From Palsa-295 sp963781105 (GTDB lineage: Bacteria; Acidobacteriota; Terriglobia; Acidiferrales; UBA7541), in NCBI GenBank assembly GCA_963781105.1, contig CAWAED010000012.1, positions 372,001-436,000 on the forward strand: DNA of 64,000 nucleotides, in the 5' to 3' direction. Below the pieces are notes generated by a model. The model was given only the letters and a program-made list of their open reading frames with translations. It ran no database searches and was not told the origin of the DNA. Of this stretch, positions 16,406-25,667 are shown one piece after another (position 1 is the first letter of the stretch; every line of letters starts with the position of its first letter). A program made the position numbers and the translations under genes.

Positions 16406-17895
16406 TTATTGCTGGCGAAATACGATCTTCAGCCCTCGGCGCCAATCTTCGGAAAGTCCAATCCTCGTGACTTGAATTTCCGGCGATAAATATTTCAGTA
16501 GAGTATCCGTCGCGGAATGGAAGCGCAGACCCGGAGCTACCAACCACACCAGCGGCGGCCGCGGATCTATTTGCACTCCCGCAAAGTAGCCGTATTCCTG
16601 AAAATCTCCTTCGCGCTGATGACGCCGCACGCGCAGCCAGTAGTCCACCGCTTGCACCGGCAATTGAATATCTTCTGAAGCCTTCAGCTCGATCACTACC
16701 GGCCGGCCCTTGCGCGTAATTCCGAGCAGATCCAGCACGCCGCGATCTCCTGCGGCCAGCGCCGGGACTTGCGAATAGAAATGTTCGGGATCAAGTTGCG
16801 CGTCGAGACTCACGGGATCTTCCAGGACAATGGATTCCAGCCAGCGCTCCGGCGCGGCGCGATAGAGGTAATGATTCGCGTCTTCCGCGAGCGAACTACG
16901 ATGCAGGTCCAGCTGACGCAGCAGGCGTTCGAGGCGCGGCTTCGTGGCAGAGGTCAATCGTTCCGGCGCCCGGCCCAAGCCGAACAAAACTCCTTGCTTC
17001 GTCCAATGCGCGAAGACAAGGCCGCGAAACGAGAGTCCCACATCATCTTTCCCAGCCAGAACGCGCACGTCAATCGCGCTGGATGCGTCGGGAAGCATCG
17101 CGCAGATTTCCGCGATGGTGTCCGCCGAGGCGCACAACTTCGATTCGATTTCGCGGCGCGGCATGAGCCTGCTTTCGAGGTTTCCGGCGTCGGCGGAATC
17201 AACTTTTTGCATCATGCCGTCCGGCTCGCGCAGTTCGTAAATTTCTGTGCGCGCCGCGGACGAAAGCGCGAGAAGCCGTTCGCGCAGGCATCGGCTGCCT
17301 CCTTGCGGAACAAATAGCCGCAGGCCTTCGATCGCGCGCTGCTGAACGTGGCTGCGCAGCCAATCGAGCCACAAAATGCCGAATGCAAGGATACCTTCGA
17401 CAGCCGCTGCGTCCTCGTTCGCGGAGACGGCCAGCACGCCCCAGGCGCACGAGCCTTCGTGCATCACCCCGCGTACGTACAGGCCGGAAAATGAATGCTC
17501 GAGGTCCGGAGCCGCGGTGAGCGAATCCACCACGGCGTCCGGGAAGCGTTCTTTGAGGATGCGCTCGAAGCGGGCACGAAATTGTTCGCGTGTGATTCTG
17601 CCGGCGGCGCGCGGCGAATCGGTCCCGGTTTCGCGCGGCCGAATCTTTGCACCTCGAGGACGATGCGATCTTCCGCGCGCTCTCTTACACGCAGAACTCG
17701 ACGCGTTAAATTGCGCTCGTCCGACCACAAATGCACCAGCGCCTGATTGCCTTTGCGCTTGATTTCACACTGCAGCGATGCGAGTTCGGCGAGCCATTGG
17801 CCGTCTTCGCGAACTTCCACGCAGCCGGACGCAGCAAGATCGCTCAAGGCGCGATCGAGTGCCGCCCAATCCTCCGCAGGCGCGTTCAATGGCAC
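16406..17895 (-). pseudogene. PD-(D/E)XK-like nuclease-domain protein, frameshifted
   Basis: The N-terminal part (from 17895, MPLNAPAEDWAALDRAL) contains CEIKRKGNQALVHLWSDERN and reads well to about 17630 (VLEVQRFGRAKPG). Coding sequence then continues in another frame (RITREQFRARFERILKER) to 16406. A single indel at about 17610-17650 separates the two. The C terminus has VLDLLGITRKGRPVVIELKASEDIQLPVQAVDYW, a D...ExK pattern like that of PD-(D/E)XK nucleases. Joined, the product would be about 495 residues. The middle has no motif I recognise. The function is unknown. Decay or sequencing error are both possible, as for comF 2 kb away. Confidence 0.7.
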
Positions 17896-17933
17896 ACCGC
17901 CAGTCTTTACGTTGGGGAATTGATCCTTCGCTA

Positions 17934-18425
17934 TTATTGCAGAATCAGACCAGTAACGTTAATGGATGGATACTGATGATTCCACTCCGCGGGAATGTGT
18001 TCGAGCGTAATTTGAAAATCGCGGCGCTGGCCGGCGGGCAGCGGGTCCGAATGGGGTGCGATCAACACTTCGGTTTCGCGCAGAATCACCTGATTCAAGT
18101 CGTCGTGAAATTCCACCGCCACTTGCATTGCAGCGATATTTTGCACGCCGTCGTTTTGCATGGTACCGGCTACGTACGTGAATTCCTGCTTCAGGAAATT
18201 CGTGGCGCGCGCCAGTTGAATGCCGGTGAAATGGATTCGTTCGGCGTAGGCCTGTTCCGCGGGATCAAATGGTAATTTCAGAGCGGAGGCTTGCGCGGGA
18301 GAGCGCATGTGGCGCGTCAGCAGCACAAAACTGCCGAAAATAATTGCCACTACCAGAATTCCGAGCGCAAAAGCGAGCGGGAATCGCCGCCGTTCTTTGC
18401 TGTAGGAGCTTTCGCCGGGTTCCAT
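17934..18425 (-). CDS. Membrane-anchored protein of unknown function
   Basis: The 163-residue protein has a short charged N terminus, one transmembrane helix (FPLAFALGILVVAIIFGSFVLL, about residues 15-36) and an exported or periplasmic domain. The domain pattern (FTYVAGTMQNDGVQNIAAMQVAVEFHD...VLIAPHSDPLPAGQRRDFQITLEHIP) resembles FxLYD/DUF2393-type beta-sandwich modules, where an NxG turn and a PLxxGQ segment recur. It starts 17 bp after the phosphoesterase gene on the same strand, so the two are probably co-transcribed. Confidence 0.75.
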   Translation of the reverse strand: MEPGESSYSKERRRFPLAFALGILVVAIIFGSFVLLTRHMRSPAQASALKLPFDPAEQAYAERIHFTGIQLARATNFLKQEFTYVAGTMQNDGVQNIAAMQVAVEFHDDLNQVILRETEVLIAPHSDPLPAGQRRDFQITLEHIPAEWNHQYPSINVTGLILQ

Positions 18426-18442
18426 GGACCATTCCCTGTAGT

Positions 18443-19186
18443 TTAACGGCCAAAAGCGAGGCGCATGATGAGCGGCTCGGGAAGCCCTCCGGCGCCCATG
18501 CGCTTCTGCACCGATTCGATGTCGTAGGGCACGCGCCAGAATTCGACGGACTTGTTCGGCAAGTCCGCGATGACGAAGGCGGCGCGAGTATCTCCATCGC
18601 GTGGCTGACCCACCGAGCCAGGATTCAGCAAATACGTGGTGCCCTCTTCGATCGTGAGTGTGGAGAAATGTTTTTCGTCCGTGGGCTTGAAATGGAGGGC
18701 GCCGACCTGATCATTGTGAAGAGTGAAACCGCCCTGCAAATGCGTGTGCCCGAAAAAAGTGACCTGCGCCGGCGCGTCGAGCAGGCTATCGAGCGCTTGG
18801 GCCGGCGCGAAGACGTACTCGTCTTCATCCTTATAGGCGCCATGGACCATCACGAAGCCGTCCACCGTGAGGGGACCGATCGGCAACTTTTCGAGCCACT
18901 CGCGATTTTCCGGGCGCAGTTGCTCGCGGGTCCATAGCGCGACGGCGCGCGCGACGGGGTTGAAGTCGTCGGCGTTGGCGAGGCCGGATCCGGCTTTGTC
19001 ATGATTGCCGCGAATCGTGACGGCGCCGAGTTCGCGGATGCGATCCACCACTTCGTTGGGATCCGGGCCGTAGCCAACCACGTCGCCGAGGCACACCACT
19101 TGGTCCCAACGGCCTTTGGCCGCGTCCAGCGCCGTGTTCAGCGCCGTCAGGTTTGCGTGGATGTCGCTCAGGATTAAATAGCGCAT
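18443..19186 (-). CDS. Metallophosphoesterase (YfcE/MPP type)
   Basis: The 247-residue protein carries the calcineurin-like metal-site motifs in order: LILSDIHANLTAL (DxH), VVCLGDVVGYGPDP (GD), TIRGNHDKA (GNHD), MVHGAY, and FFGHTHLQGGF (GHTH). LLNPGSVGQPRDGD is typical of the YfcE-like subgroup, which hydrolyses phosphodiesters. It should be a cytoplasmic two-metal hydrolase; the natural substrate is unknown. It lies upstream of the membrane-anchored protein gene and downstream of queA on the same strand. Confidence 0.88.
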   Translation of the reverse strand: MRYLILSDIHANLTALNTALDAAKGRWDQVVCLGDVVGYGPDPNEVVDRIRELGAVTIRGNHDKAGSGLANADDFNPVARAVALWTREQLRPENREWLEKLPIGPLTVDGFVMVHGAYKDEDEYVFAPAQALDSLLDAPAQVTFFGHTHLQGGFTLHNDQVGALHFKPTDEKHFSTLTIEEGTTYLLNPGSVGQPRDGDTRAAFVIADLPNKSVEFWRVPYDIESVQKRMGAGGLPEPLIMRLAFGR

Positions 19187-19284
19187 TCAGCTGCCCCCGC
19201 AGGCAGGATGCGAATTATAGACGAACATAGCACGTGATGCACGAAATGGCGCGCCGAGCAGTGGAAAATCGCCGGCCGGCCTAC

Positions 19285-20382
19285 TTAGCGGATCAGCATG
19301 CAATCGCCATAGCTGTAAAAGCGGTATTCGGACTGCACCGCGTGTTCGTAGGCGCGCAAGATATTTTCGCGGCCAGTGTGAGTGGCGACCAGAGCCAGCA
19401 AGGTCGATTGCGGCAAGTGGAAATTCGTGAGCAATTGATTGACGATGCGAATTGGCTTGCCGGGGTAGAGGAAAATGTTTGCTTCCGCGCTGCCGGGTTG
19501 CAGCGTGGCGGCTTGTTGCGCCGCCTTTTCGGCGGCGTCTTCGAGCGTGCGCACTACCGTGGTGCCAATCGCCAGGATCGGACGGTGTTCGCGTTGCGCG
19601 CGTTCGATCGCTCCGACGGTGGCCGGCGGAATTGCGTATTTCTCGGCGTGGATTTTGTGATCTTCGAGGCGCTCGGTGCGGACGGGTTCGAATGTGCCCA
19701 GGCCCACATCGAGCGTAACTTCGGCAATTTCTATTCCGCGAGCGCGTACGCGCTGCAGAATTTCCGGCGTGAAGTGCAGCCCCGCGGTCGGCGCTGCCAC
19801 GGCGCTTCCCTGCTTCGCGTAGACGGTCTGATATCGTTCGCGGTCGAGCGGCTCATCGGCGCGCTTGATATACGGCGGCAGCGGGATGTGTCCGAACCGG
19901 TCAAGCGTCTGGTGAAAGCCGTTCTTGGAGTGAAATCGCAACACGCGCAAGCCATAATCGCCGCGACGTTCGACCCAAGCTTCAAGTTCGCCTTCAGCTT
20001 CGCCAAATATGATTCGCTCACCTACCGGAATTTTTCTTCCGGGACGGACCAGCGTCTCCCAGGTGTCCGCTTCGAGTTGACGAACGAGGAGCACTTCGAT
20101 CGTTGTCTGCAGATGCTCGTGGCGCGTGGGGCTGTGCGTACCAGGCGGTTCGGCGTGGATTCCAGCCCGCCTGCCGAATAAACGCGCAGGGAGGACGCGG
20201 GCGTCATTGATGACGATCAGCTCATCGCCGCGAAGAATGTCTGGGAACGCGCGGAACTGGAGATCCTCCCACGCGCCGGATACGCGATCGAGCAACAGCA
20301 GCCGCGATGCGTCGCGCTCGTCGAGCGGCCGTTGCGCGATGCGCTCCGGTGGAAGATCAAAGTTGAGTTCGCTGAGGTTCAT
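19285..20382 (-). CDS. queA: S-adenosylmethionine:tRNA ribosyltransferase-isomerase
   Basis: QueA transfers and isomerises the ribosyl part of S-adenosylmethionine onto 7-aminomethyl-7-deazaguanine in tRNA, giving epoxyqueuosine. The 365-residue protein begins MNLSELNFDLPPERIAQRPL and contains the family segments DELIVINDARVLPARLFG, SAVAAPTAGLHFTPEIL, VTLDVGLGTFEPVRTE, and PIRIVNQLLTNFHLPQSTLL. The length is normal. It is divergent from the rRNA methyltransferase gene, with an inverted repeat in the shared upstream region. No other queuosine gene is in the window. Confidence 0.95.
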   Translation of the reverse strand: MNLSELNFDLPPERIAQRPLDERDASRLLLLDRVSGAWEDLQFRAFPDILRGDELIVINDARVLPARLFGRRAGIHAEPPGTHSPTRHEHLQTTIEVLLVRQLEADTWETLVRPGRKIPVGERIIFGEAEGELEAWVERRGDYGLRVLRFHSKNGFHQTLDRFGHIPLPPYIKRADEPLDRERYQTVYAKQGSAVAAPTAGLHFTPEILQRVRARGIEIAEVTLDVGLGTFEPVRTERLEDHKIHAEKYAIPPATVGAIERAQREHRPILAIGTTVVRTLEDAAEKAAQQAATLQPGSAEANIFLYPGKPIRIVNQLLTNFHLPQSTLLALVATHTGRENILRAYEHAVQSEYRFYSYGDCMLIR

Positions 20383-20408
20383 AGGTTCGCGCGCTCGCCG
20401 CTGGCTGG

Positions 20409-20427
20409 CACAACTCGTGCGGTTGTG
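20409..20427. promoter_or_regulatory. Inverted repeat in the queA/methyltransferase divergent region
   Basis: CACAAC-TCGTGCG-GTTGTG is a perfect 6-bp inverted repeat 27 bases upstream of queA. It is compatible with a protein-binding site, but nothing else supports this. Confidence 0.25.
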
Positions 20428-20547
20428 TTAAGTACAACGAGGCGAGCGGTGTCGCGCTCTTCGAGTTTTTCTTGCCGTGCGGGCCGCATGCGCGCCGCCA
20501 TCATTGCAGCGCGCTAGCCGTTTTATTCTATCAGTCAGGTGGGAATC

Positions 20548-21714
20548 GTGGCGGAAGCCTCCGTGGTTATCAGCTCGCGTGGGTCCGAACGGCTGCGCTC
20601 CGGCCATCCGTGGGTGTACAAGAGCGACGTGCGATCGGCACAGGCCGAGGCGGGAGCCGTCGTACGCGTCACCGACGAACGCGGACGTTTCCACGGCCGC
20701 GCCTTTTACAGCGACAAATCGCAGATCGCCGTTCGCCTCCTGACCCACCACAACGTGCCGGTTGACCGCGATTTTTTTGCGGGACGCCTGCGGCGCGCCG
20801 CGACCTTCCGACAAACCGTGGTCGAAAATACCGACGCGTGTCGGCTGGTTTACGGCGAAGCTGACCAGTTGCCTTCAGTCATTGTGGACCGCTACGGCGA
20901 CTATTTTGTGCTGCAGACTCTGAGCCAGGGATCGGAGAAGCAGAAAGCGCTGCTTGTTGAAATCCTGATCGAGCTTTTTTCGCCGAAGGGGATTCTGGAG
21001 CGCAACGATCCTAAGGTGCGTTTGCTGGAAGGGCTTGAGCAGCGCGTCGGCGTACTTTACGGCGAAGTGCCGTCAGAAATTCTCGCGAAAGAAAACGGCG
21101 TCACTTTCGTTTATGACCTGGTGCACGGGCAGAAAACCGGCTCGTTCCTCGATCAGCGCGAGAACCACTGGGCCGCGCGGCGTTACGCTTCCGGCGAAGT
21201 GCTCGATTGCTTCAGCTACCAGGGCGGCTTCGCGCTCACGGTCGCGGGGAATTGCCAGCACGTCGAAGCCGTGGATATGGGAGGAGCTGCCCTAGAAGCT
21301 GCGCGGCGCAATCAAGAGCTGAATTCGATTGGGAATGTGACATTTCGCGAAGCAAACGCGTTTGATCTTCTGAAAGAGTACGACGAGGTCGGCCGGCGCT
21401 TCCGGATGGTAATCCTCGACCCGCCGGCGTTTGCAAAGAACCGCGATAGCCTGCCTGCGGCGCAGCGCGGCTATAAAGAGATCAATCTTAGGGCGCTGAA
21501 GATCCTTGAGCCGGGCGGCTATCTCGTGACCTGCTCCTGCTCCTACCATGTCAGCGAAGCCCTTTTCCTTCAGCTGATTGCGGAGGCCGCGAATGATGCC
21601 CGGAGAACCGTTGGTGTGGTCGAACGCCGGACGCAGGCTGCGGACCATCCAATTCTGCTGACGATGCCTGAATCACTGTATCTTAAGTGCATTATTATAA
21701 GAGCGTTAGAGTAA
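20548..21714 (+). CDS. rlmI: Class I SAM-dependent rRNA methyltransferase (RlmI-like)
   Basis: The protein has an N-terminal PUA-like domain (RLRSGHPWVYKSDVRSAQAEAGAVVRV), a central RMT domain (RLVYGEADQLPSVIVDRYGDYFVLQ) and a C-terminal Rossmann methyltransferase domain with VLDCFSYQGGFALTVA (motif I) and MVILDPPAFAKNR (motif IV), ending in the YLVTCSCSYHVSE cysteine segment. These are features of 23S rRNA m5C methyltransferases of the RlmI group. I prefer the GTG at 20548, which has AGGTGGGA upstream. A GTG at 20539 gives three more residues. The length is about 388 residues, normal for the family. Confidence 0.9.
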   Translation: MAEASVVISSRGSERLRSGHPWVYKSDVRSAQAEAGAVVRVTDERGRFHGRAFYSDKSQIAVRLLTHHNVPVDRDFFAGRLRRAATFRQTVVENTDACRLVYGEADQLPSVIVDRYGDYFVLQTLSQGSEKQKALLVEILIELFSPKGILERNDPKVRLLEGLEQRVGVLYGEVPSEILAKENGVTFVYDLVHGQKTGSFLDQRENHWAARRYASGEVLDCFSYQGGFALTVAGNCQHVEAVDMGGAALEAARRNQELNSIGNVTFREANAFDLLKEYDEVGRRFRMVILDPPAFAKNRDSLPAAQRGYKEINLRALKILEPGGYLVTCSCSYHVSEALFLQLIAEAANDARRTVGVVERRTQAADHPILLTMPESLYLKCIIIRALE

Positions 21715-21720
21715 TTCTGG

Positions 21721-21736
21721 CCGAATCGCGATTCGG
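21721..21736. repeat. Perfect 16-base palindrome downstream of the methyltransferase gene
   Basis: CCGAATCGCGATTCGG is its own reverse complement and begins six bases after the rlmI stop. It has no T-run. It could be a transcript end for rlmI or an operator upstream of the clpB promoter, 18 bases away. Confidence 0.5.
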
Positions 21737-21754
21737 AGCGCGCCCAGATTGCAC

Positions 21755-21783
21755 TTGACAATAGAACACTCATATTTTATTAT
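21755..21783 (+). promoter_or_regulatory. Strong sigma-70 type promoter for clpB
   Basis: TTGACA (21755-21760), a 17-base spacer and TATTAT (21778-21783) match consensus at 11 of 12 positions. A small inverted repeat TATGC-ACTTG-GCATA (21781-21795) overlaps the -10 edge and start site. I see no CIRCE-type or sigma-32-type element. The start would lie about 130 bases before the clpB ATG. Confidence 0.7.
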
Positions 21784-21918
21784 GCACTTGGCATAACTAG
21801 CCTCGAGATTGCCACCGCGATCGGCATGCACGACGCCGAAGACCTCGAAGCACCGGGGCCGGGTGGCGCGTTCCATCGCCCCCTTTTTGTCTAGACTGGA
21901 AAGTGAGAAAATCCCGAC

Positions 21919-24531
21919 ATGCTGCGTTTTGACAAATTAACCGTGAAGGCTCAAGAGGCCCTGCAAGCCGCTCAGGAAATGGGCGGACGCATGGGCCAAC
22001 AGCAGATTGAGCCACTGCACTTGCTGTGGGCCTTGATTGCTCAGGGCGACGGCGTGGTGCCGCCGCTGCTGGAAAAACTAGGGGTGTCGCCAGCTCGTTT
22101 GGCGGCGGAAGCCGAAAAGCAGATCGAGCGCTTACCCAAAGTTTCCGGAGTCTCACAACAATATCTGAGTCCTGCAACGAACAAAGTCCTCGAGAGCGCG
22201 TTTGACGAAGCGCAGCGCCTGAAGGACGAGTACGTTTCGACTGAGCATATTTTGCTCGGCATTTCGTCCGCGGATAAAGACCCCGCCGGGCAAATGCTGG
22301 TGAAAGCCGGCGCGACGCACGACGCCATTCTGCAAGCGATGGCGACGATTCGGGGCAGCCATCGCGTCACATCGCAAAATCCCGAGTCAACGTACCGCGC
22401 GCTCGATCAGTACGCGCGCGACCTGACAGACCTCGCACGGCGCGGTAAGCTCGACCCGGTAATCGGTCGCGATGAAGAAATCCGGCGCGTCATGCAGATC
22501 CTTGCGCGGCGCACGAAAAATAATCCGGTGCTGATCGGCGAGCCAGGCGTGGGCAAGACGGCCATCGTTGAAGGCCTGGCCAGCCGCATCATTGCAGGCG
22601 ACGTTCCCGAAGTGCTGAAGCCCAAGCGCATCGTTTCGCTGGACCTGGCTGCATTGGTCGCCGGCGCAAAGTATCGCGGAGAATTCGAAGACCGACTCAA
22701 GGCGGTGTTGAAGGAAGTCACCGAATCCGAAGGCCAGATCATTCTTTTCATTGACGAGCTGCACACGCTGGTGGGCGCGGGCGCCGCGGAAGGCTCGATG
22801 GACGCCTCCAACATGCTGAAGCCCGCCCTTGCGCGCGGCGAACTGCGTGCCATCGGCGCGACCACGCTGAACGAATACCGCAAATATATTGAAAAGGATC
22901 CTGCGCTCGAGCGTCGGTTCCAGCCCGTCTATGTGGGCGAGCCTTCCGTGGAAGATACCATCGCGATACTGCGCGGGCTGAAAGACCGCTACGAAGTCCA
23001 TCACGGTGTGCGCATCAAGGACTCCGCGATCGTGGCCGCCGCGATTCTTTCGCAGCGCTATATCACCGATCGTTTTCTTCCGGACAAGGCCATTGATCTG
23101 GTGGACGAAGCCGCCGCCGGGCTGCGAATGGAAATTGATTCCCTTCCCGCTGAAATTGACGACATCGAGCGCCGCATCATGCAACTGGAAATCGAGCGCC
23201 AGGCACTGAAAAAGGAATCGGACGCGCATTCGAAAGAACGCGTGAAGCAAATTGAAAAAGAGCTCAGCACCATGCGTGAGCAGTCCAACTCGCTGAAGGC
23301 GCACTGGCAAACCGAAAAGGATGCCATCGGGCGCATTCGCAAGCAGAAAGAAGAAATCGAGCGGCTGAAAGGCGAGGAGCAGCGCTACGAACGCACCGGC
23401 GATCTTTCACGCGTGGCGGAAATCCGCTACGGCAAGCTCTCCGCGGCCGAAAAGGAATTGAAAGCGGCGCAGGACAAACTCGGCGAGCTGCAAAAAGATC
23501 ATCCGATGCTGAAGGAAGAAGTGGGCGAGGAAGAAATCGCCAAGATCGTCAGCAAATGGACGGGCATTCCCGCAGGGCGCCTGCTCGAGGGCGAAGTGCA
23601 GAAACTTGTGCACATGGAAGAGCGCCTGCGCGACCGCGTGATCGGTCAGGATCAGGCGCTGCAGGCCGTAGCGAACGCGATTCGTCGCAGCCGTTCGGGT
23701 TTGAGCGATCCGAATCGCCCGATCGGATCATTCCTTTTCCTCGGCCCCACTGGTGTGGGCAAGACGGAGCTCGCGCGCGCCGTGGCGGAATTTTTGTTCG
23801 ACGATGAGCGCGCCATCATTCGACTGGATATGTCCGAGTACATGGAGAAGCATTCGGTTGCGCGCATGATCGGCGCGCCTCCAGGCTATGTGGGTTATGA
23901 AGAAGGCGGCCAATTGAGCGAACAGGTCCGCCGCCGTCCCTATTCGGTTGTGCTGTTGGATGAAATCGAGAAAGCGCATCCGGACGTCTTCAACGTGCTA
24001 TTGCAGATTTTGGACGATGGCCGCCTGACCGACGGAAAGGGACGCACGGTGGATTTTCGCAATACCGTGATCATAATGACGTCGAACGTTGGCTCGACCG
24101 CAATGTTCGATCTGATGGAAACAGATCCGAAGAAAGCGCGCGAGCAGGCCATGGCGGCGTTGCGCGAAATCTTCCGTCCGGAGTTCCTGAACCGGATTGA
24201 CGATATCGTGCTGTTCCGTCCGCTGGGCAAGGATCAGATCGAGCACATCATTGACTTTCAGCTGAAGCACCTTCTGAAGCGCCTCGGCGAGAAGCAAGTG
24301 GAGCTATACCTGACTTCCGCGGCGAAGGCTTTGCTCTTCCGCGAAGGGTACGATCCGGCGTACGGCGCGCGGCCGATGAAGCGCGCGATTCAGCGGCTGA
24401 TCCAGGATCCTCTGGCACTGAAGATTCTGGACGGCGAGGTGAAGCCGGGCGATACATTGCGAGTGGATGTGGATACGAAGACGGACGAAATGAAGTTTGA
24501 TAAGGAAAAACGGAAAGCAGGCGCTGCCTGA
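21919..24531 (+). CDS. clpB: ATP-dependent disaggregase ClpB
   Basis: ClpB extracts polypeptides from aggregates together with DnaK. The 870-residue protein has the N domain with paired Clp repeats (1-150), AAA1 with Walker A GEPGVGKT (about 207-214), Walker B IILFIDELHTL and YRGEFEDRL pore loop region, the coiled-coil middle domain (about 410-530, charged heptads from QLEIERQAL to RLKGEEQRYERTGDL) that marks ClpB rather than ClpA/C, and AAA2 with GPTGVGKTE (about 610) and the pore segment APPGYVGYEEGG. The length is standard. htpX follows 34 bp later in the same direction, suggesting one stress unit. Confidence 0.96.
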   Translation: MLRFDKLTVKAQEALQAAQEMGGRMGQQQIEPLHLLWALIAQGDGVVPPLLEKLGVSPARLAAEAEKQIERLPKVSGVSQQYLSPATNKVLESAFDEAQRLKDEYVSTEHILLGISSADKDPAGQMLVKAGATHDAILQAMATIRGSHRVTSQNPESTYRALDQYARDLTDLARRGKLDPVIGRDEEIRRVMQILARRTKNNPVLIGEPGVGKTAIVEGLASRIIAGDVPEVLKPKRIVSLDLAALVAGAKYRGEFEDRLKAVLKEVTESEGQIILFIDELHTLVGAGAAEGSMDASNMLKPALARGELRAIGATTLNEYRKYIEKDPALERRFQPVYVGEPSVEDTIAILRGLKDRYEVHHGVRIKDSAIVAAAILSQRYITDRFLPDKAIDLVDEAAAGLRMEIDSLPAEIDDIERRIMQLEIERQALKKESDAHSKERVKQIEKELSTMREQSNSLKAHWQTEKDAIGRIRKQKEEIERLKGEEQRYERTGDLSRVAEIRYGKLSAAEKELKAAQDKLGELQKDHPMLKEEVGEEEIAKIVSKWTGIPAGRLLEGEVQKLVHMEERLRDRVIGQDQALQAVANAIRRSRSGLSDPNRPIGSFLFLGPTGVGKTELARAVAEFLFDDERAIIRLDMSEYMEKHSVARMIGAPPGYVGYEEGGQLSEQVRRRPYSVVLLDEIEKAHPDVFNVLLQILDDGRLTDGKGRTVDFRNTVIIMTSNVGSTAMFDLMETDPKKAREQAMAALREIFRPEFLNRIDDIVLFRPLGKDQIEHIIDFQLKHLLKRLGEKQVELYLTSAAKALLFREGYDPAYGARPMKRAIQRLIQDPLALKILDGEVKPGDTLRVDVDTKTDEMKFDKEKRKAGAA

Positions 24532-24565
24532 TCGCCCGCAGGCCGCGCTTGGAAGGTCCAAATTT

Positions 24566-25411
24566 ATGAAGACTCTCAAGACTACATTTCTACTGACTGC
24601 GTTGACTCTGCTGCTGCTTTTTGTCGGCCAAATGCTGGGTGGCTCGCACGGCTTGACCATCGCGTTGGTGGTAGCGGTCCTGATGAACGGCGGGGCGTAT
24701 TTCTTCTCGGACAAAATTGCGTTGGCTTCGAGCGGCGCGGTGCCCATCAGCCGCGAGCAGGAACCGCGGCTCTATGCGGTAATGGAGCGCTTAGCGGCTA
24801 AGGCCAATTTGCCGATGCCGAAGCTGTACATGATCCCGCAGGCGGCGCCGAACGCGTTCGCTACCGGCCGTAATCCGAGCCATGCGTCCGTGGCCGTCAC
24901 GCAAGGCTTGATGGAAATCATGAACGATGACGAGCTCGAGGGCGTAATCGCGCACGAGCTTTCGCATGTGCGCAATTACGACATCCTCACGTCGTCCATT
25001 GCCGCGACCATTGCGGGCGCGATTACGTGGGTAGCGCGCATGGGATTCTGGTTTGGCGGTGGCGGCGATGACCGCAATCGCGGCAGCGGAATCGTCGGAC
25101 TTCTAATGCTCTTCCTCGCGCCGTTGGCAGCGATGCTGCTGCAGCTGGGAATCTCGCGCCAGCGCGAATATCAAGCCGATGCTTCCGGAGTGAAAATGGT
25201 CGGCCACGCCAACGGGCTGATCAGCGCGTTGGAAAAGCTGGGCGCGTACAATAAGCGAATTCCGATGGACATTCCCCCCACGACTTCCGCGCTGATGATC
25301 GTGCAACCGCTCAGCGCGCGCGAAATGTTTTCGAGCCTTTTCAGCACGCACCCGCCGCTGGCAGATCGCATTGCGGCGCTGCGCAACATGACGATCACGC
25401 GCGAAGGGTAA
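24566..25411 (+). CDS. htpX: Membrane zinc metalloprotease HtpX
   Basis: HtpX is an M48 membrane protease that helps degrade damaged membrane proteins. The 281-residue protein has two N-terminal transmembrane segments, the zinc motif HELSH (130-134), two further hydrophobic segments (about 145-200) and the third zinc ligand region REYQADASGVKM. The C terminus FSTHPPLADRIAALRNM is conserved in the family. GGAAGG lies upstream of the ATG at 24566. Placed just after clpB, it probably shares the clpB promoter, which fits a joint protein-quality response. Confidence 0.94.
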   Translation: MKTLKTTFLLTALTLLLLFVGQMLGGSHGLTIALVVAVLMNGGAYFFSDKIALASSGAVPISREQEPRLYAVMERLAAKANLPMPKLYMIPQAAPNAFATGRNPSHASVAVTQGLMEIMNDDELEGVIAHELSHVRNYDILTSSIAATIAGAITWVARMGFWFGGGGDDRNRGSGIVGLLMLFLAPLAAMLLQLGISRQREYQADASGVKMVGHANGLISALEKLGAYNKRIPMDIPPTTSALMIVQPLSAREMFSSLFSTHPPLADRIAALRNMTITREG

Positions 25412-25667
25412 TAGGCGCCAGTTGGAGGACTAGTACTTCTACGCAATTACCGTCCGCTGTAGTGCCATTTTCGGTCCACCACGCAGAATTGTTACGGAGA
25501 AGTAAAAATTGCCGGGCGAAATACACGAATCGCCTCACGGCTTCCCCCGATTTGCACCAGTAAATGGCTTAGTACCTTACAGTTGCGAGTCTCGCCCGCG
25601 CCTCTGAACTTTGGTTCCACGCGTGCTTTTCCACCATGCGCAAGGGATTCCTCGGAGGAGAAAGAAC

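Noticed and set aside
21755..21918. Heat-shock elements (CIRCE or sigma-32 type) upstream of clpB
   Set aside because: No TTAGCACTC-N9-GAGTGCTAA and no sigma-32 type hexamers were found; a sigma-70 type promoter fits instead.
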